Shown piece after piece: positions 10,014 to 21,775 of a stretch of 64,000 nt of DNA (its first letter is position 1; the number at the start of each line of letters is the position of its first letter). Source of the DNA: Lepidurus packardi (Eukaryota > Arthropoda > Branchiopoda > Notostraca > Triopsidae); NCBI GenBank assembly GCA_023053545.1, contig JAKZAN010000006.1:6267001-6331000 (forward strand). Reading direction: 5' to 3'. The translations under genes and the position numbers were made by a program. The notes beneath the pieces are model-generated. The model did not search any database and had not been told where the DNA came from. It saw only the letters and a program-made list of their open reading frames with translations.

Positions 10014-11362
10014 ATGGATTTTCGGACAATAGTTTTTTGTGCGTTGATATTTTTCACTGTCATATGCCATTGCAGGGAGCACAGCAAATATTCCAAGGAA
10101 GCAAATATACAACCGGATTTAAAGGATTTGGAAAAGCCTTTCCGGATTGGAAAAATTAACATACTTTGGGCAAAAGCACAAAAAGTAAGATTGGACAAGA
10201 CTGTAGAGTAGCATTTCCGAAGAACACTAATTGACATTGTAAGTAGAGATTAAGTGACATAAAATTGAGGTCAATTTTTAGCGAATTAAAACTACATGAT
10301 CAAGAGGAGTTAAAATTTAAACGTTTCAAAGCTGATGGTTTGGACCGGGAGGGGTTAAAAGAGGCAGAGCTCAGAATGAAGCTGAAAGGTAATGCGTAAA
10401 GTGATTTATGTAATTTATCCTTAACCACTTTATTAAGGTATTATTGACCGTTATGGACTTGGCGAACATTTCACGGAAGAATTTGCCGTACCATCGTCAA
10501 AGCCTCCCAAGCAGAGCAAAACCTTCAATGAAGCCACTGACGTAGACTACATTAACAAAAGTATTTTTAAGGATAAGAAACTCAACAAGCTATGGATGAA
10601 GGCTGAAACCTCTGGATTTACCCGTACGTCTTTCTTTATAAACGTTCTTTCTTTAATTATAATCTTTTGTACTTTCAGCTGAAGAAATGATTGCATTGAA
10701 AGAAGAATTCATTCATCATCAAGAAAAGGTGGACCAGTTCTACAGCTTGCTTGAAGTGCAAGACAAGAAAGGCCAGATGACGGATAACAGTATATTCATA
10801 CACTTCTTTCTTTTTTGATCCTTAATACTTCTTTCAGACGCTCAGACGAATCATATTAAGCTAAGCGACTTGGAAGTGGAGGAACCTTTAGCACAAGAAG
10901 TGATTAAGTATGAACTAACTTGCCAATTTACTGTTTTTCTCAAACGTAATATTATAGATCGAAGCGGAAAGAGATTAAAGATGGGTATGATCATTTGCAT
11001 GCAATGGCTCTCTCTGGACCGAAAAGCAAAGAATTTATTGAGCCTAAAGTACAGGGCTTATGGAAAGCTGCGCAGAATGCAGCTTTTAACCAGGACGAGT
11101 TAGAATCTCTACGGGTACGTGCTTCATTCTCCGATCCGCTTGTTAGGTAACTTGATAAACATTTAAGGAAGAGCTACGTCATTACGAGAATCGTCTTAAA
11201 AAGCTGCAATACTTACATGCGGACTCCGCCTTGAAAGTTGAAAAAAGTAAGAGTAAATTCGGTGAAGATGCTTCTGAAAAGATCAAAAACCATGAACGGA
11301 AAGCAGAAAAATTGCACCACGAGCTGGAAAGCCGCATTATGCAGCGCCACTTGGATCTTTAA
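10014..11362 (+). CDS. LRPAP1: Alpha-2-macroglobulin receptor-associated protein (RAP), ER chaperone of LDL-receptor family
   Basis: Exons 10014-10184, 10247-10388, 10438-10623, 10679-10789, 10838-10907, 10958-11114 and 11168-11362 join in phase to 343 codons; human RAP is 357 with its signal peptide. A hydrophobic signal (about 1-20, ending near ICHC) precedes the first three-helix domain (FRIGKINILWAKAQ..., SELKLHDQEEL). The second domain is around the DKKLNKLW element and the third around EPKVQGLWKAAQ with DELESLREELRHYE. RAP occupies the ligand-binding repeats of LRP-type receptors in the ER so that ligands do not bind early. The first intron (10185-10246) was set by the AQK/RLSD junction, which aligns with AQHRLTE of the fly protein. 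The protein ends RHLDL, not the usual HNEL/HDEL-like retention tetrapeptide. AATAAA follows at 11510. Confidence 0.94.
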
Positions 11363-11509
11363 CATACCCTTTGACATGCACGGGATGGTCCCGATGCCCG
11401 TTATTTATTTTTATTGGTGCATTTTTAGCTATTAAGCTATGGTCTATTGTCTAGCCAATACAAAGTTCAAAATATTTGTAAAATTTCTTAACAACTATTA
11501 AAATCTCTT

Positions 11510-11515
11510 AATAAA
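11510..11515 (+). terminator. Polyadenylation signal of LRPAP1
   Basis: A canonical AATAAA lies 148 bases after the LRPAP1 stop codon, in an AT-rich 3' region. It is the only such hexamer between this gene and the convergent gene at 11759. Confidence 0.6.
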
Positions 11516-11758
11516 AGAAGACTTTTAAAATGGCATTGGGAGTTGTATTCTTTTTTATAGATGACTGCCAACGACAAAAAGAAATCGTATGTACATAGAA
11601 ATCAAATAGTGAACATCCCCAAAGGAAATATCGTATCCAAAAAAATCCCCTCCGAAAAGTCTAGTGTGTTGATAACGTTCCGTTTGCCTTAACTTAAAAA
11701 ATCCTAACCGAGAGTAAGTACAAGGAGCACAGGTGGCGAGCCAAACGTGATTGAAGCT

Positions 11759-12618
11759 TTAGGATGGTGACGGTTCAGTACTCGTCGTACCTTTCGTAGT
11801 CAGTAGGTCGTCCAAACTATAGTGCTCTGTACGGTAGTCCACCGGTAAAGAAGACTCAGGTTCTGCCATGGTTGGATCTCTTAACCAATACCCTATTAGC
11901 GAACAAGTGTTTAGAATATTTCCTAATGTAATATACATTACGTATAATCCCAATACACAATCATAATAAAGCACTCCACCCCAAAACAAAACGATTTCGT
12001 TTTAAACACATCTAGTTAATCCACTGAAATCAGAAATCCCTAAAGATAGACGAAGTCCTTACCTGGCAAAGTTTTAATATCTACAGTGGCAGGCTGGGCC
12101 GTGGTAGATACAGGCGCTAAATCAGCTGCCACAGTTCCTCGTTTGCTTAACTGCTGTTCCACATAACCTACGAGCAAATCCAACAGCAATTCCGTTAACC
12201 CCAGCGGATTGTTTTCGTCTTTATCTGCATGTCTTAGAGCATCCCCTTTTTGCATCCGAGTCCCTAGGATACCTTCCAAGGCGCGCTGTGATGTCGTCTC
12301 CCTTTCCCCGTCCGGGAGTATAACATAATGGTCCCGTAGATCCGGCTTGGGTTGCTGCTGATCGACCGTAGTTCGGCGGGACCTTAACCTAACTACAGGA
12401 TGCAACGGGGTTGGCGTCAAGAGTTTAATTTCCGCTTCATTAGAGTATAATTGAGATTCCTTGGAGAAGGAAGCCAATTGCCATGTCGAAGGATCTTTTC
12501 TCGATCCGGTGGGTATGGTTGCGAGTGACGATGATGATGCGAGCCTTTCTAACGATCGAGCCCAAATTCCATGGCTGGCGAAGACAACCAATAGGAAGGA
12601 AACCAGTACCCCGCGCAT
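11759..12618 (-). CDS. Orphan secreted protein, possible neuropeptide/hormone precursor
   Basis: Minus-strand exons 12618-12063 and 11892-11759 join in phase (phase 1; donor GTAAGG, acceptor CTAATAG) to 229 codons. The first about 20 residues form a clear signal peptide (MRGVLVSFLLVVFASHGIWA). The rest is hydrophilic with no cysteines after the signal, some Pro/Ser/Thr-rich stretches, and basic cleavage-like sites (SRR near residue 80, SKRG near 158). A leucine-rich helix (about 142-157) lies just before SKR. The second exon starts GYWLRDPT. I do not recognise the family. Signal plus basic sites plus no globular features fit a prohormone, but there is no amidation glycine in a familiar place. 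The second exon could be read from other acceptors in different frames; the chosen one keeps the longest frame. An in-frame stop lies directly before the ATG. Confidence 0.55.
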
Positions 12619-15600
12619 CTATCCTCATGCGAGCGAGAGGAAAAAGTATGACAATTAAACAAGTGCCAACCATAAAAGAATACACGCTGGGCATCAATAA
12701 ATGGCAATATATAGCTACACCCATATGGTGTCCTACCATCGTAAAACGTTAGGAATGTTCCATTACGACAACAAGTTTAAAAGCGAAAAACACACACATA
12801 CACACGCACTGCACAAATACAAATGTCCTTGCAGGGACATAATCCCGATGGTTACTACCGTGTGTGTCTAGAGAACAGCTATAACAGCAGCAGGGAGTAG
12901 GAGGAATTCCAACGGGGCGGTTGGAAGGTGTTTGTGGGCAGTTTTTCACACCACGTTCTTCGCTGCTTTGCACTTTCAAGAGAATGACTCCGCACGTGGC
13001 CCGTAGCACATGCTAAATAGGTGCCAGCAAAACGCGCCCCTTTCTTTCCTATTCATTTTCATCCGTTCTTTTCCAGCAATCTGACCATATAAAGAGGAGA
13101 AGCTGTATCCTCAGCAAACTAGCAATATCTTTTCGGGACACAACATAAAGTCCTCGTCACTCTTCTGCTGCTTGCTTGGCATTTCTTATATACGTTTTAC
13201 ACGCCCCTTTTTGCCTATTTGCATTCCAGACCTATATACCCATACTTATCCTCCTGACCCCCAAAGAGAAAAAAACACAAACTTTCTTTACAGCTTTTGG
13301 GGTCGAAGTCTGTTTCTAGTAGTAATTAGGCCTATTGAGCTAGGTAAGACAACAACAAAAATGAAATAAAGATTGGCCAACTGGAATTACCCACAGTGTC
13401 AAGATAACGTTGACATAAAAAAGTCAAAGAGAAAGCTCAAGCCAGAACTAGACCGCAAATGAGAAACCCTTTGTCATTAAGCTCCCAACAACGTTTCTGT
13501 TTCTCGGTCAATTTGGTGGATACGGAACACGAACAGGCGAGGAATCTGTATGCTTTTTGTCGGCACTCCTTTTGTTATCTTTGTTTCATTTTTCCCGTCC
13601 CATTTTTCCCAGGTGCGATGTGGATGTCAGATGATGGCGGGGCCAAGTCCGTTTGTCGGTCCAGCTCGTGCCTCAATTAAGACAGGAATGCGAGACCGTG
13701 GCGGGCCATCAGCATTCCACGCATTCCTCAACTTGCTAGAATCGCTCAAGTGCTGTTTAGTGCTCCTTTCCTTTCATCCGCGTCTCGCACCTCCGAAGGT
13801 TTTCATTTTCGGGGTGGCATATAATCGAGAAAACGGACCACCACCACCGCACGCACGACACGCAGCCGGCACGCGCCTGCCTTATCCGTATCCCTTTTGC
13901 CATAACCAAGTTCGGGCCTATGATACACGCAATGGTGTAGAGATGCGAGGACTGGTTGCGTTTTCTCCTCTTCCACACCGCACACAGTGGCCAGCAAAAA
14001 ATTGCTTGGCTATTGCTGGTTTAACACTAATGCTATGCAAGATGGAAGAACTCCCGCCGGGGCTTGCACCAGCAACAAAGTCCATCAGCCACAAAAAAGT
14101 GAGACAAAAAAACGGTACATATAAGAAAGGAGCTCCAAGAGGGAATGTGTTCCTTCCAGATATGCACTTTTTTTCTATACATCCCGATGAAGGCTATATA
14201 CAATGTAACAGCACACGTTCACACACCACACACCACACACACACAGTAGCCGTAAATATTCCTGGAAGCTGATTGGAGGGCCCCCTTGATTCACGGTTTT
14301 CTACCTGAACATTCAGAAGGCAAAGTTTCGAATACCTTGGACTGATTAAAACGGAAAATTTCTGCTTGCGTCATGAATAGCCAGTCAGAACCATAAACAC
14401 AAAACCAATAACAAGTTGGCGTCTAGGAAAAAACACTGCAAAAGAATGCGGCTCACAGTGCTCTGCTTTCGAACGGACTTTATATTTCGCTTTTCAACTA
14501 ATAAACGTCAGCTGGAAAGAAGGGTTTGCTTTGCGTTCAAAGTCTTCCCTACCTCTGCTACCATATTATATGGCTACCGTATATGACAAGAGAACGCAAT
14601 AGATATAATGTTGTGGTGGAAAGCAGCGGGACAGCGAGCGAGAACCGGCTACCAGGCGCCACAGCAAATCATCCACGCCTTGGCCGTGCGTGGCCGATTT
14701 CACGGGGAATGGGAAGATGATGGTACAGTGTAATCACGACTATAATCACAGCCCCTATTTTAAGTACGTGCAAGGAAAACGGTAGCATGCCAAAGTGCTT
14801 AGCGTTCCTGCAAGCTGTGTTCTACAAAAGACATTCCGAAAGCGAAGCCCCAGCATACCGCAGCAACGGATTAACGCCTTAAATGGGCACGTACAGATAT
14901 GTAGATAATTGTAGTAAGCAAATTACCAGCAGCGCTTCGCGAACATACCCTTTGCACTTTAATTTTACAATAAATACAACTTTGGATGACTAGCTAGCAA
15001 CCTTCATTGCCCAACACCAGCTTGCAAAACACTTATTTCTCTCACCTTTTAAACTTGCTTATTTATGCTAAATAGGATGGATAAGCACTCGCGGAAAAAA
15101 ACTCCTACAGCTCCTGAAACACAAATTAAGTTCGTAACCGTTCGGGTGTATGGGCCAAGATTAGCGCTCAGAGTGACACTTGGGATCGCAAACGAGAAAA
15201 AGATACAGTGACTACACAAGCCAAACTGACGCAAAGATGGTCTATTTTTTGCCCCTCTCGCTTTCAACGCCAAAACGAACTGATCTTGCTTGCTCCGAAA
15301 CCGAGTCTTTGGATCAACTTTATACTGCAACTGCAGGCAACCCTTCTTCTTGTCAGGTTACGAAGGCACTACCTTTTCTCGCGGACGTTGCCAACGCTGA
15401 CCACCAGAATTGAAAATTAAGCTTTCAAATAAATAAAGTATATTTAGAAAAAAAACATACCTATTATGCGTCTTAAGATAATTAAGCTACAACACACACT
15501 GGTATTTTTTTTTTTTTAGCAATTTGGTATACTAGTAAAAAATTCCTTAATAGGCAAAAAACTCGGAGCTCACATGCATAAATATGAATAACGAGCTTTT

Positions 15601-18600
15601 AACTGAGACCAAACGATAGCTTCTGGAGTTGGAAACTGCCTTATAGCTTTGCTGGACGTTGGTGCAGACAAGAAAGGGCGGAGCTTGGATAACATTTAAG
15701 TTACATAATCACTGTCTACTGAATTACGCCCAAAGTTTTACAGCTTTGGGAGGGGAAAAAATTAAATGGGCTATAAGCACGCGAAAGGTTTAGATTTGGG
15801 CAAAACAAACAGAAGCATATCAAGACTCTTTAACCCCATCCAACCTGTTAAGAAAAAAACGGCTCCTAACATATACACAGCAACTAACTTATGCTATATA
15901 GGCGCTCTATAATATGTCTCAAGCGAAGAATGGACTTGACAAACGGTTAGTAACAAATTGATTTTTTTTTTTCTCGGGAAGCCTTAATTGCTGGCTTTAT
16001 ATCATTTTAATGATAGCCATGTATCTTATAAGAACTTCACTTCCATTTGTGTTCTTTTGCTTAGACTAGACAGCAGCGAGAGCGAGACAAAACCATGTCA
16101 ATAAAAAGGAAATATATATGCTACCTAAACGCGCCAAACCACCCAACTGTCTATAGACGGTTATATGGCCAACGAGGAATTCTTTGAAGCCAGCAAGCAA
16201 GCAACACCAACACGACAGTAGCTGTTTCTTACGGTTTATACTCTACGTAAGCAGCAGGTTTTCTTGTCATAGGTTAAAAGAAAACGTCCCATTCTCATAA
16301 GTCGTAAAACATGCGTCTAACAAACCATCACAACTGCATCTTTCATGTCCCCTTCTCTCTATCTTTGGTTCCCAGTTATGCATACTAATAGGGCCATGGA
16401 CCACTTGGAGTAATTAGTTAAACACGTTGCCTGCCTTGGTGGTCTGGCACCAAGACAAAGGAGCAACATTATCCATCATGATGACCATATCAGACCAAAG
16501 CAAAATACTCCAGCCTGATGCTTCAATGTATACAATTCCTCTGTCCCAAAATCCAGCTCCCATGCTACGCAGTCTAATCAGTTTTTTCATTATTCAAAAA
16601 ATATGTCAGCTTCTTTAACATACCATGTCTTGAGCGTGTTCTCAAATGCTATGACGCACTATTTAGAGAACAGGTAGTGCTCCTTTCGAAAAAAACTATC
16701 CTACTGTTAATTACATAGCAATCAAATTTCCGAATTTAAAACTTTATACAAGAAATAACTACACTAAATCCTAAAAAAAATTGCTAAATGTCATTTAATG
16801 CAACTTGTTTTTTTACATGTCCTTAAAAGAAAAAGTCTACAGAAACAACAAACGGAAATTTTGGACATTAGAGACAGGAGAAAGAAGGCCCTCAAGAATT
16901 GCTAAGCGAGCCATTTCGCGATTTGCGTACTGATGCGTCAAACAACCACACAACCGCAAATGAACTCATCAAGGTGCACTGTGCCCTGCTTCTACCTTTC
17001 TACTCAAAGCAACCCGCCTCGTGTTTCTCGTACAGCCATTATGCAAATGGCCATTAGGGAGAGCCCCGATTACGGTATTACAAGCCCGTTTTTCGGACCA
17101 CTAGCGAATACCAGATCCGGCATCACAAACAGACACGTAAACGCGACATGACATAAAACTCAAGAAAACAAGCTACTATGTCTTACGCTACTCGACAGGA
17201 ACGAAAGCCTGCGACACTTTAAAAACAGAGGGGGACTTAAGACTTACCGTGGTAAGATGACACGAAGAAGTCGATGCTGCAACACGGAAGGCGCACACCA
17301 TTGCTTTGAATGTGGACTGGAATGCTAGCTGCACTTTTGTAGAGTTGCCTTAGCCACGAAGGCGGAGCTTATTTAGGCGAAGCAACATCCTATTACAGGG
17401 GTCTTGGTAGGCGTGTCCCATGCCAAAGCTGAGAATGTCTCAAGTCCTGGGTAAAGTCCTACTGTAAAAAAAAAAAAAAACATCCATTTGGCAATACTAC
17501 TTGCATTGATCTTTTTAAAAAGTCTTTACCTTGGCGCGCTTTTTTCCCTTTGCGTGTCCGAGATGTTTGTTGTATCCTTGTATGCAATGCGTCTACCGCC
17601 ACTCCATGGTATGATGACACACTAGTTAGAAACGTGCTTTGGCGTCTCTCAAGTTTTTGGTGAGGCACATCTAAGCCGAGATGAAAATCTTCCGCATGCT
17701 TCCACCATACCATTCATAGGTTTGGGGACAGGGGATATCCCTTTGTTTTCCGTTGGAATTCTTGAGCAGTGAAATTTCACGAGGTAAGCCCTACAATAGC
17801 AAACAAGGAGACGCGAAAAAAAAAACAAAAAAAAACTTGCACAAGAAGCGAGATAACTATCGAAATCAATACAGAGTCCCTAATATACTAACAACGCCCA
17901 TTACCACAAGTAGCAAAAAGTGTTCCATCGGGGAAATTTTGTAGGTTCGAAAATTACATCTTCAGAATTTTCCTACGCCAAAACGTGCCGGCTCTTTCTC
18001 GCTGCCTCAATCGAAACCCGTTGAGCATGCGGAAGGTGAAGCAGCACATACTCCGAATACCTTTGGCATTCCTGACTCTTTTGTGATTCTGGAAACGGGG
18101 AAATTTTCGGCGGACGGCTTTTCCCGACTCCCAGAAGAAAACGGAGTCCCGAAAAGCGCCAACTTTAACAAATCTAGAATTCTTAGTATAGTTAAGCGTT
18201 ATATTTTATTGAGAAAAGGGTTAAACATTTTCATGGTGAACGACCACTGGCATCGTAAATATCTATCCGGTCTTTTAGACACATGCCATTTATCCACCTT
18301 TTTGGGTATAGGGTTTCAATTCTTCTCCGCCCTAATTCATTCAAGTTCCCCAAGCTGTTATTATTCTTTCAAAGTTTGCTAATTCGCTTTACTCAAAAAT
18401 TCGTGCCCGGAACTCATGGAGGGCGAAAGTTCTAAAAGATTTGGTATACTCCTCTCGTATGGAATTCTTATTGTTTATCCGTTAGGTTATATGGCATGTG
18501 CCGCTCCTTATACCAAAATAGCCTGTAGTCGTTCGGTAGCTTTTTATAAGGGCCACGGATATGCTTCCTATCCGCTCTATTTTATAAATAGGAGAAGAAC

Positions 18601-20025
18601 CTCTCAAATATCTTTACCTATAGATAGTTCCTGTAGTATAAGCAAAGAAAACAAATTGTCAACTCAGTGCAGTTTAACAAAACTTTAAGAACGATAGCTC
18701 CGGTTAATCCGTTATTTTTTATTTTTTTTTTAGATAGAGAGTGAGAGGTCTTGTGAATGAAAACGTGTCATCATTAATTTCCGGAATGGCAAAAGGAATG
18801 TATGGCTCGGTTTTATCTCGAGTCTGAGAAGGAAAATGACAAATGCCAAACCTACTAGTCCAACAAATATAAGAAGGGACAAAAAGGGACAACCGTGATG
18901 GACTTTAATGGGAATTACGGGTATTACTTTATAAAGAAAACGGAAACTTGTTGGCAATCACGACATAGTACTTAAAAACTTGGAAAGGCTATCAGCATTT
19001 TAAGTTTGGGACTTCCCCAAGCCCAGGCTCATGCTGGAATTTTGGACATAATGTGTGTGTCACGACGCGTACATTAGGGCACTCAAGGTAGTCATAATTA
19101 CGTTAATGCTGTTCAGGCTGGTTAAAATTGTTGCTGGGTTTGGGGCGGGCGGACGTGAACCCTTCTACAGTTTCTATAACGTCCGGGTTCGCCTTCTGTT
19201 TTAGATGTGTTTCTGTGTGACAGCAAGTCAGAAATTCCCCTTTGCTCGCTTCCAGTTCCTTGTCATGTCAGGAACGGACCGTTGCATAGCAGGCAAAAGG
19301 TAACATAATTCTATATAACAACTAATTGCCATGACTGTGGGTGGTTCAGAAGGACGGGTTTCTTTGTTCAATTCAAAGTGTGGCGTGCTAGATGAAAAAA
19401 GAAGGCTGGTTTGGGCATGCAAAAGGCAAATTGCTCATATTGAAAGTCCCTACCCTACCGTTTCCATTTGCATAGGAAATTGCAAGAACCAAGTTCAGTT
19501 CAAAAAGCACATGGCGTGAGGAGGTGGACAAGTAAATCCGGGTTTTCATCATACCTTGCCAAATAGGTAAATTCCCTTTTCTGTCAGTTCACCTGTTAAA
19601 TAACTTTAAAAAAGTGCTACAATGTTGTAGTCATAACTACACAGCAGGTCTCCAGCATAAGCTTCCGCAAACAAGCAATTGGCCAAGTGAATAAAAAGCA
19701 TGAACAATAACTTCATTATCTTTTAAAATGGCTACAGAGACAAATCCGTAACACAGAACTAATTGTACAGTATCTTTTGCCATAGACCACTCGGATTTTC
19801 TGGCACGAATATCGAAGAAAAGAGGCTTTCATTTCGTAAACAGCGCACTTTTACCAATCGACAGCCTAAAACTCAAGCATCGTGTCTTGAAACCATTAAT
19901 AGATGGCGATGTTCGACGGCTCCTAACAAAATTGAATCAACAGAACCACGTGCAAAGTGACACATTTTATACATTACAAGTAACGTTACATAGTATAGTA
20001 TAGCTGTTAATTGATAATTTGTGGA
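12619..20025. other. 7.4-kb stretch without a recognisable gene
   Basis: No frame here matches a known family. Seen: CA/TG simple repeats at about 12785-12810 and 14214-14243; T or A runs at about 15510, 15960 and 17463; TATA-like CATATAAAGAGG near 13086; a GTAAGT-type minus-strand donor near 17245. The last two could mark promoters or 5' UTR exons of the secreted-protein gene or of an undetected transcript. The longest frame (13550-14272, plus) is 240 codons, but its composition is irregular and it has no conserved-looking segment. Scattered small frames elsewhere appear to be chance. Confidence 0.5.
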
Positions 20026-21775
20026 ATGGATGGGTCCAAAGGTTTAGTCGAAGAAGGTAGAAGTGGTGAAATGTTACCTGGAATAACTTCTCAGGAAAAT
20101 ATGGAAACTACAGAAAGTCAGGAGTTAATGACTCCAAATAATTCCTTTTCCAGCATTATAGCTGGAGAAGAATCATTAGACGAGCAAAGCATAAATGTTA
20201 ATATCGCAAGCGACGATTTAAGTAGCATTATAGCTGGAGAACAAGCATCAGACGAGCAAAGTATAAATGCCAATATCGCTAGCAACGTTTTAAACAGGCC
20301 AGGTATGAGCTTCGAGAAGCATGGGTTGACCAGTTTTGGCGCTTTGGCTTTACTCCAGCAATATTCGGATGCCTCAGCGACGGATAGCTCGTCTGACTCT
20401 AGCAGCGAAGAAGAAGACGTAGGTTGATATCTATATCGTTGAATTTTACTATATGTTGGTTTTGTTTTAGATCCAAATCGTAGGCCAGTACCGTCAGCCT
20501 GATGCGTCGAGCATCGCTGCAGAATCCTCTAGTTCAGAGAGCGATGAGGACTCCTCTTCGGAGTCTGCAAAAGAAAAGTACACCTTTTGATAACATCAGT
20601 GCTAGGGCCAGACTTATTATTATTATTTATTTTAGGGAAATTATTGAACCAGTAAACCGAAAGAAGTTGAGGGAAAAGGCACCACGAGTTTATGGCGAAT
20701 TACTATTAGACGATTTACCGCCGATTGAGGACTTGACCATTTCTGTTGCAGAGACCGATTGTATAAGTTTAGGCAAAATTTTCAGCGTTGTAGACACTTT
20801 AGGTAATGAGATCTCATAAAGAACGGATCCAACTGATCTATAGGTTTATTTAGTGGTTGTTCATGCGTTTCCATTTACACCCGCACTGAACGTCGATACG
20901 ATCTTATTCCTTGACCAAGGACATAAATCATTGGGTCGCGTGTTCGATGTGTTTGGTCAAGTGACAGAACCATTTTACGCGGTACGGTTTAATTCACCCG
21001 AGCATATAACACAGAAGGACATAAAAGTGGATATGCAAGTTTACTGTGCTCCGCGCACGGAACACACTTCTCTTATATTTCTTGATGATCTTAGAAAGTA
21101 AGGTCGCTAAAACGAACAAAGGATTTTACTAATTAGGTCTTGACAGGATTAAGGGTAGTGATGCGTCATGGGAACACGATATTGAGCCTCCACCTGAATG
21201 TATTGATTATTCCGATGATGAGCAAGAAAGGCAGGCAAAGAAAGAAAGAGCGGCTAAGAAACACTCCCAAGTATAGTCCCACTCAATGCATATTCCATAT
21301 TTAGCATGTTTCGTGACCCTTTTTCTGATTCTAGGGTGCCACTGCCGGGTTTACAGAGGAGGAAAACGAGACGGGTGGTAAAAAACATCGAGGTGTGGCT
21401 CCGTCTACACAACAACGCAAGTCGCGTAGTTTCAAACCACGAGGCAGGGGCAGGGCAGTTACTCATGTCCGCCCACCACCGCACCCTGGCAATAATCCTT
21501 TTTATATGCGTCCGCCTCTACGTTATGTTTCTCAACAACCGTTTCCGTTTCACCCACCTCCATTTCAGTACCCTAACTGGCCTCCATCATACGCTACTCC
21601 AGCACCGCCTGGAGTCGCAGGTGCAAATGCAAATTCAAGTGTTCCGCCACCGTTTTCGGCCACTACCCCACCTCCACACGCCCAAGGCTCGCTTCCAGGT
21701 TCAGCCTATAACACAAATCATAATGCCTTTACGGGCTATTACCCATACTCTCAACCACCACGCCCACCATTTTAA
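20026..21775 (+). CDS. NAF1: H/ACA ribonucleoprotein assembly factor NAF1
   Basis: Exons 20026-20418, 20471-20577, 20636-20802, 20854-21097, 21147-21270 and 21335-21775 join in phase to 491 codons; the human protein is 494. The N-terminal 165 residues are acidic and Ser-rich (SDSSSEEED, SSSESDEDSSSES). The Gar1/Naf1 core (about 185-305) includes PPIEDLTISV, LGKIFSVVDTLVVV, ALNVDTILFL and GRVFDVFGQVTEPFYAVRF. A basic RG segment and a Pro/Tyr/Phe-rich tail (about 390-491) follow. In the family NAF1 binds dyskerin on nascent H/ACA RNAs, including telomerase RNA, and is later replaced by GAR1. The first ATG downstream of an AT-rich leader is used. The N-terminus carries a direct duplication of about 24 residues. 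Introns are 49-64 nt. Confidence 0.95.

Noticed and set aside
10185-10211. Reading straight on from AQK into VRLDKTVE in LRPAP1
   Set aside because: It reaches a stop after a few codons; splicing from 10184 to 10247 restores an RLSD...SELKLHD segment that aligns with the fly protein.
12785-12810. CRISPR-like or regulatory repeat
   Set aside because: Simple CA/TG microsatellite; no spacer structure, and the genome is eukaryotic.
13550-14272. 240-codon plus-strand open frame
   Set aside because: Composition is irregular, it contains CA-repeat-derived His/Thr sequence near its end, and neither a domain nor a plausible splice context is visible; likely a chance frame in GC-richer DNA.
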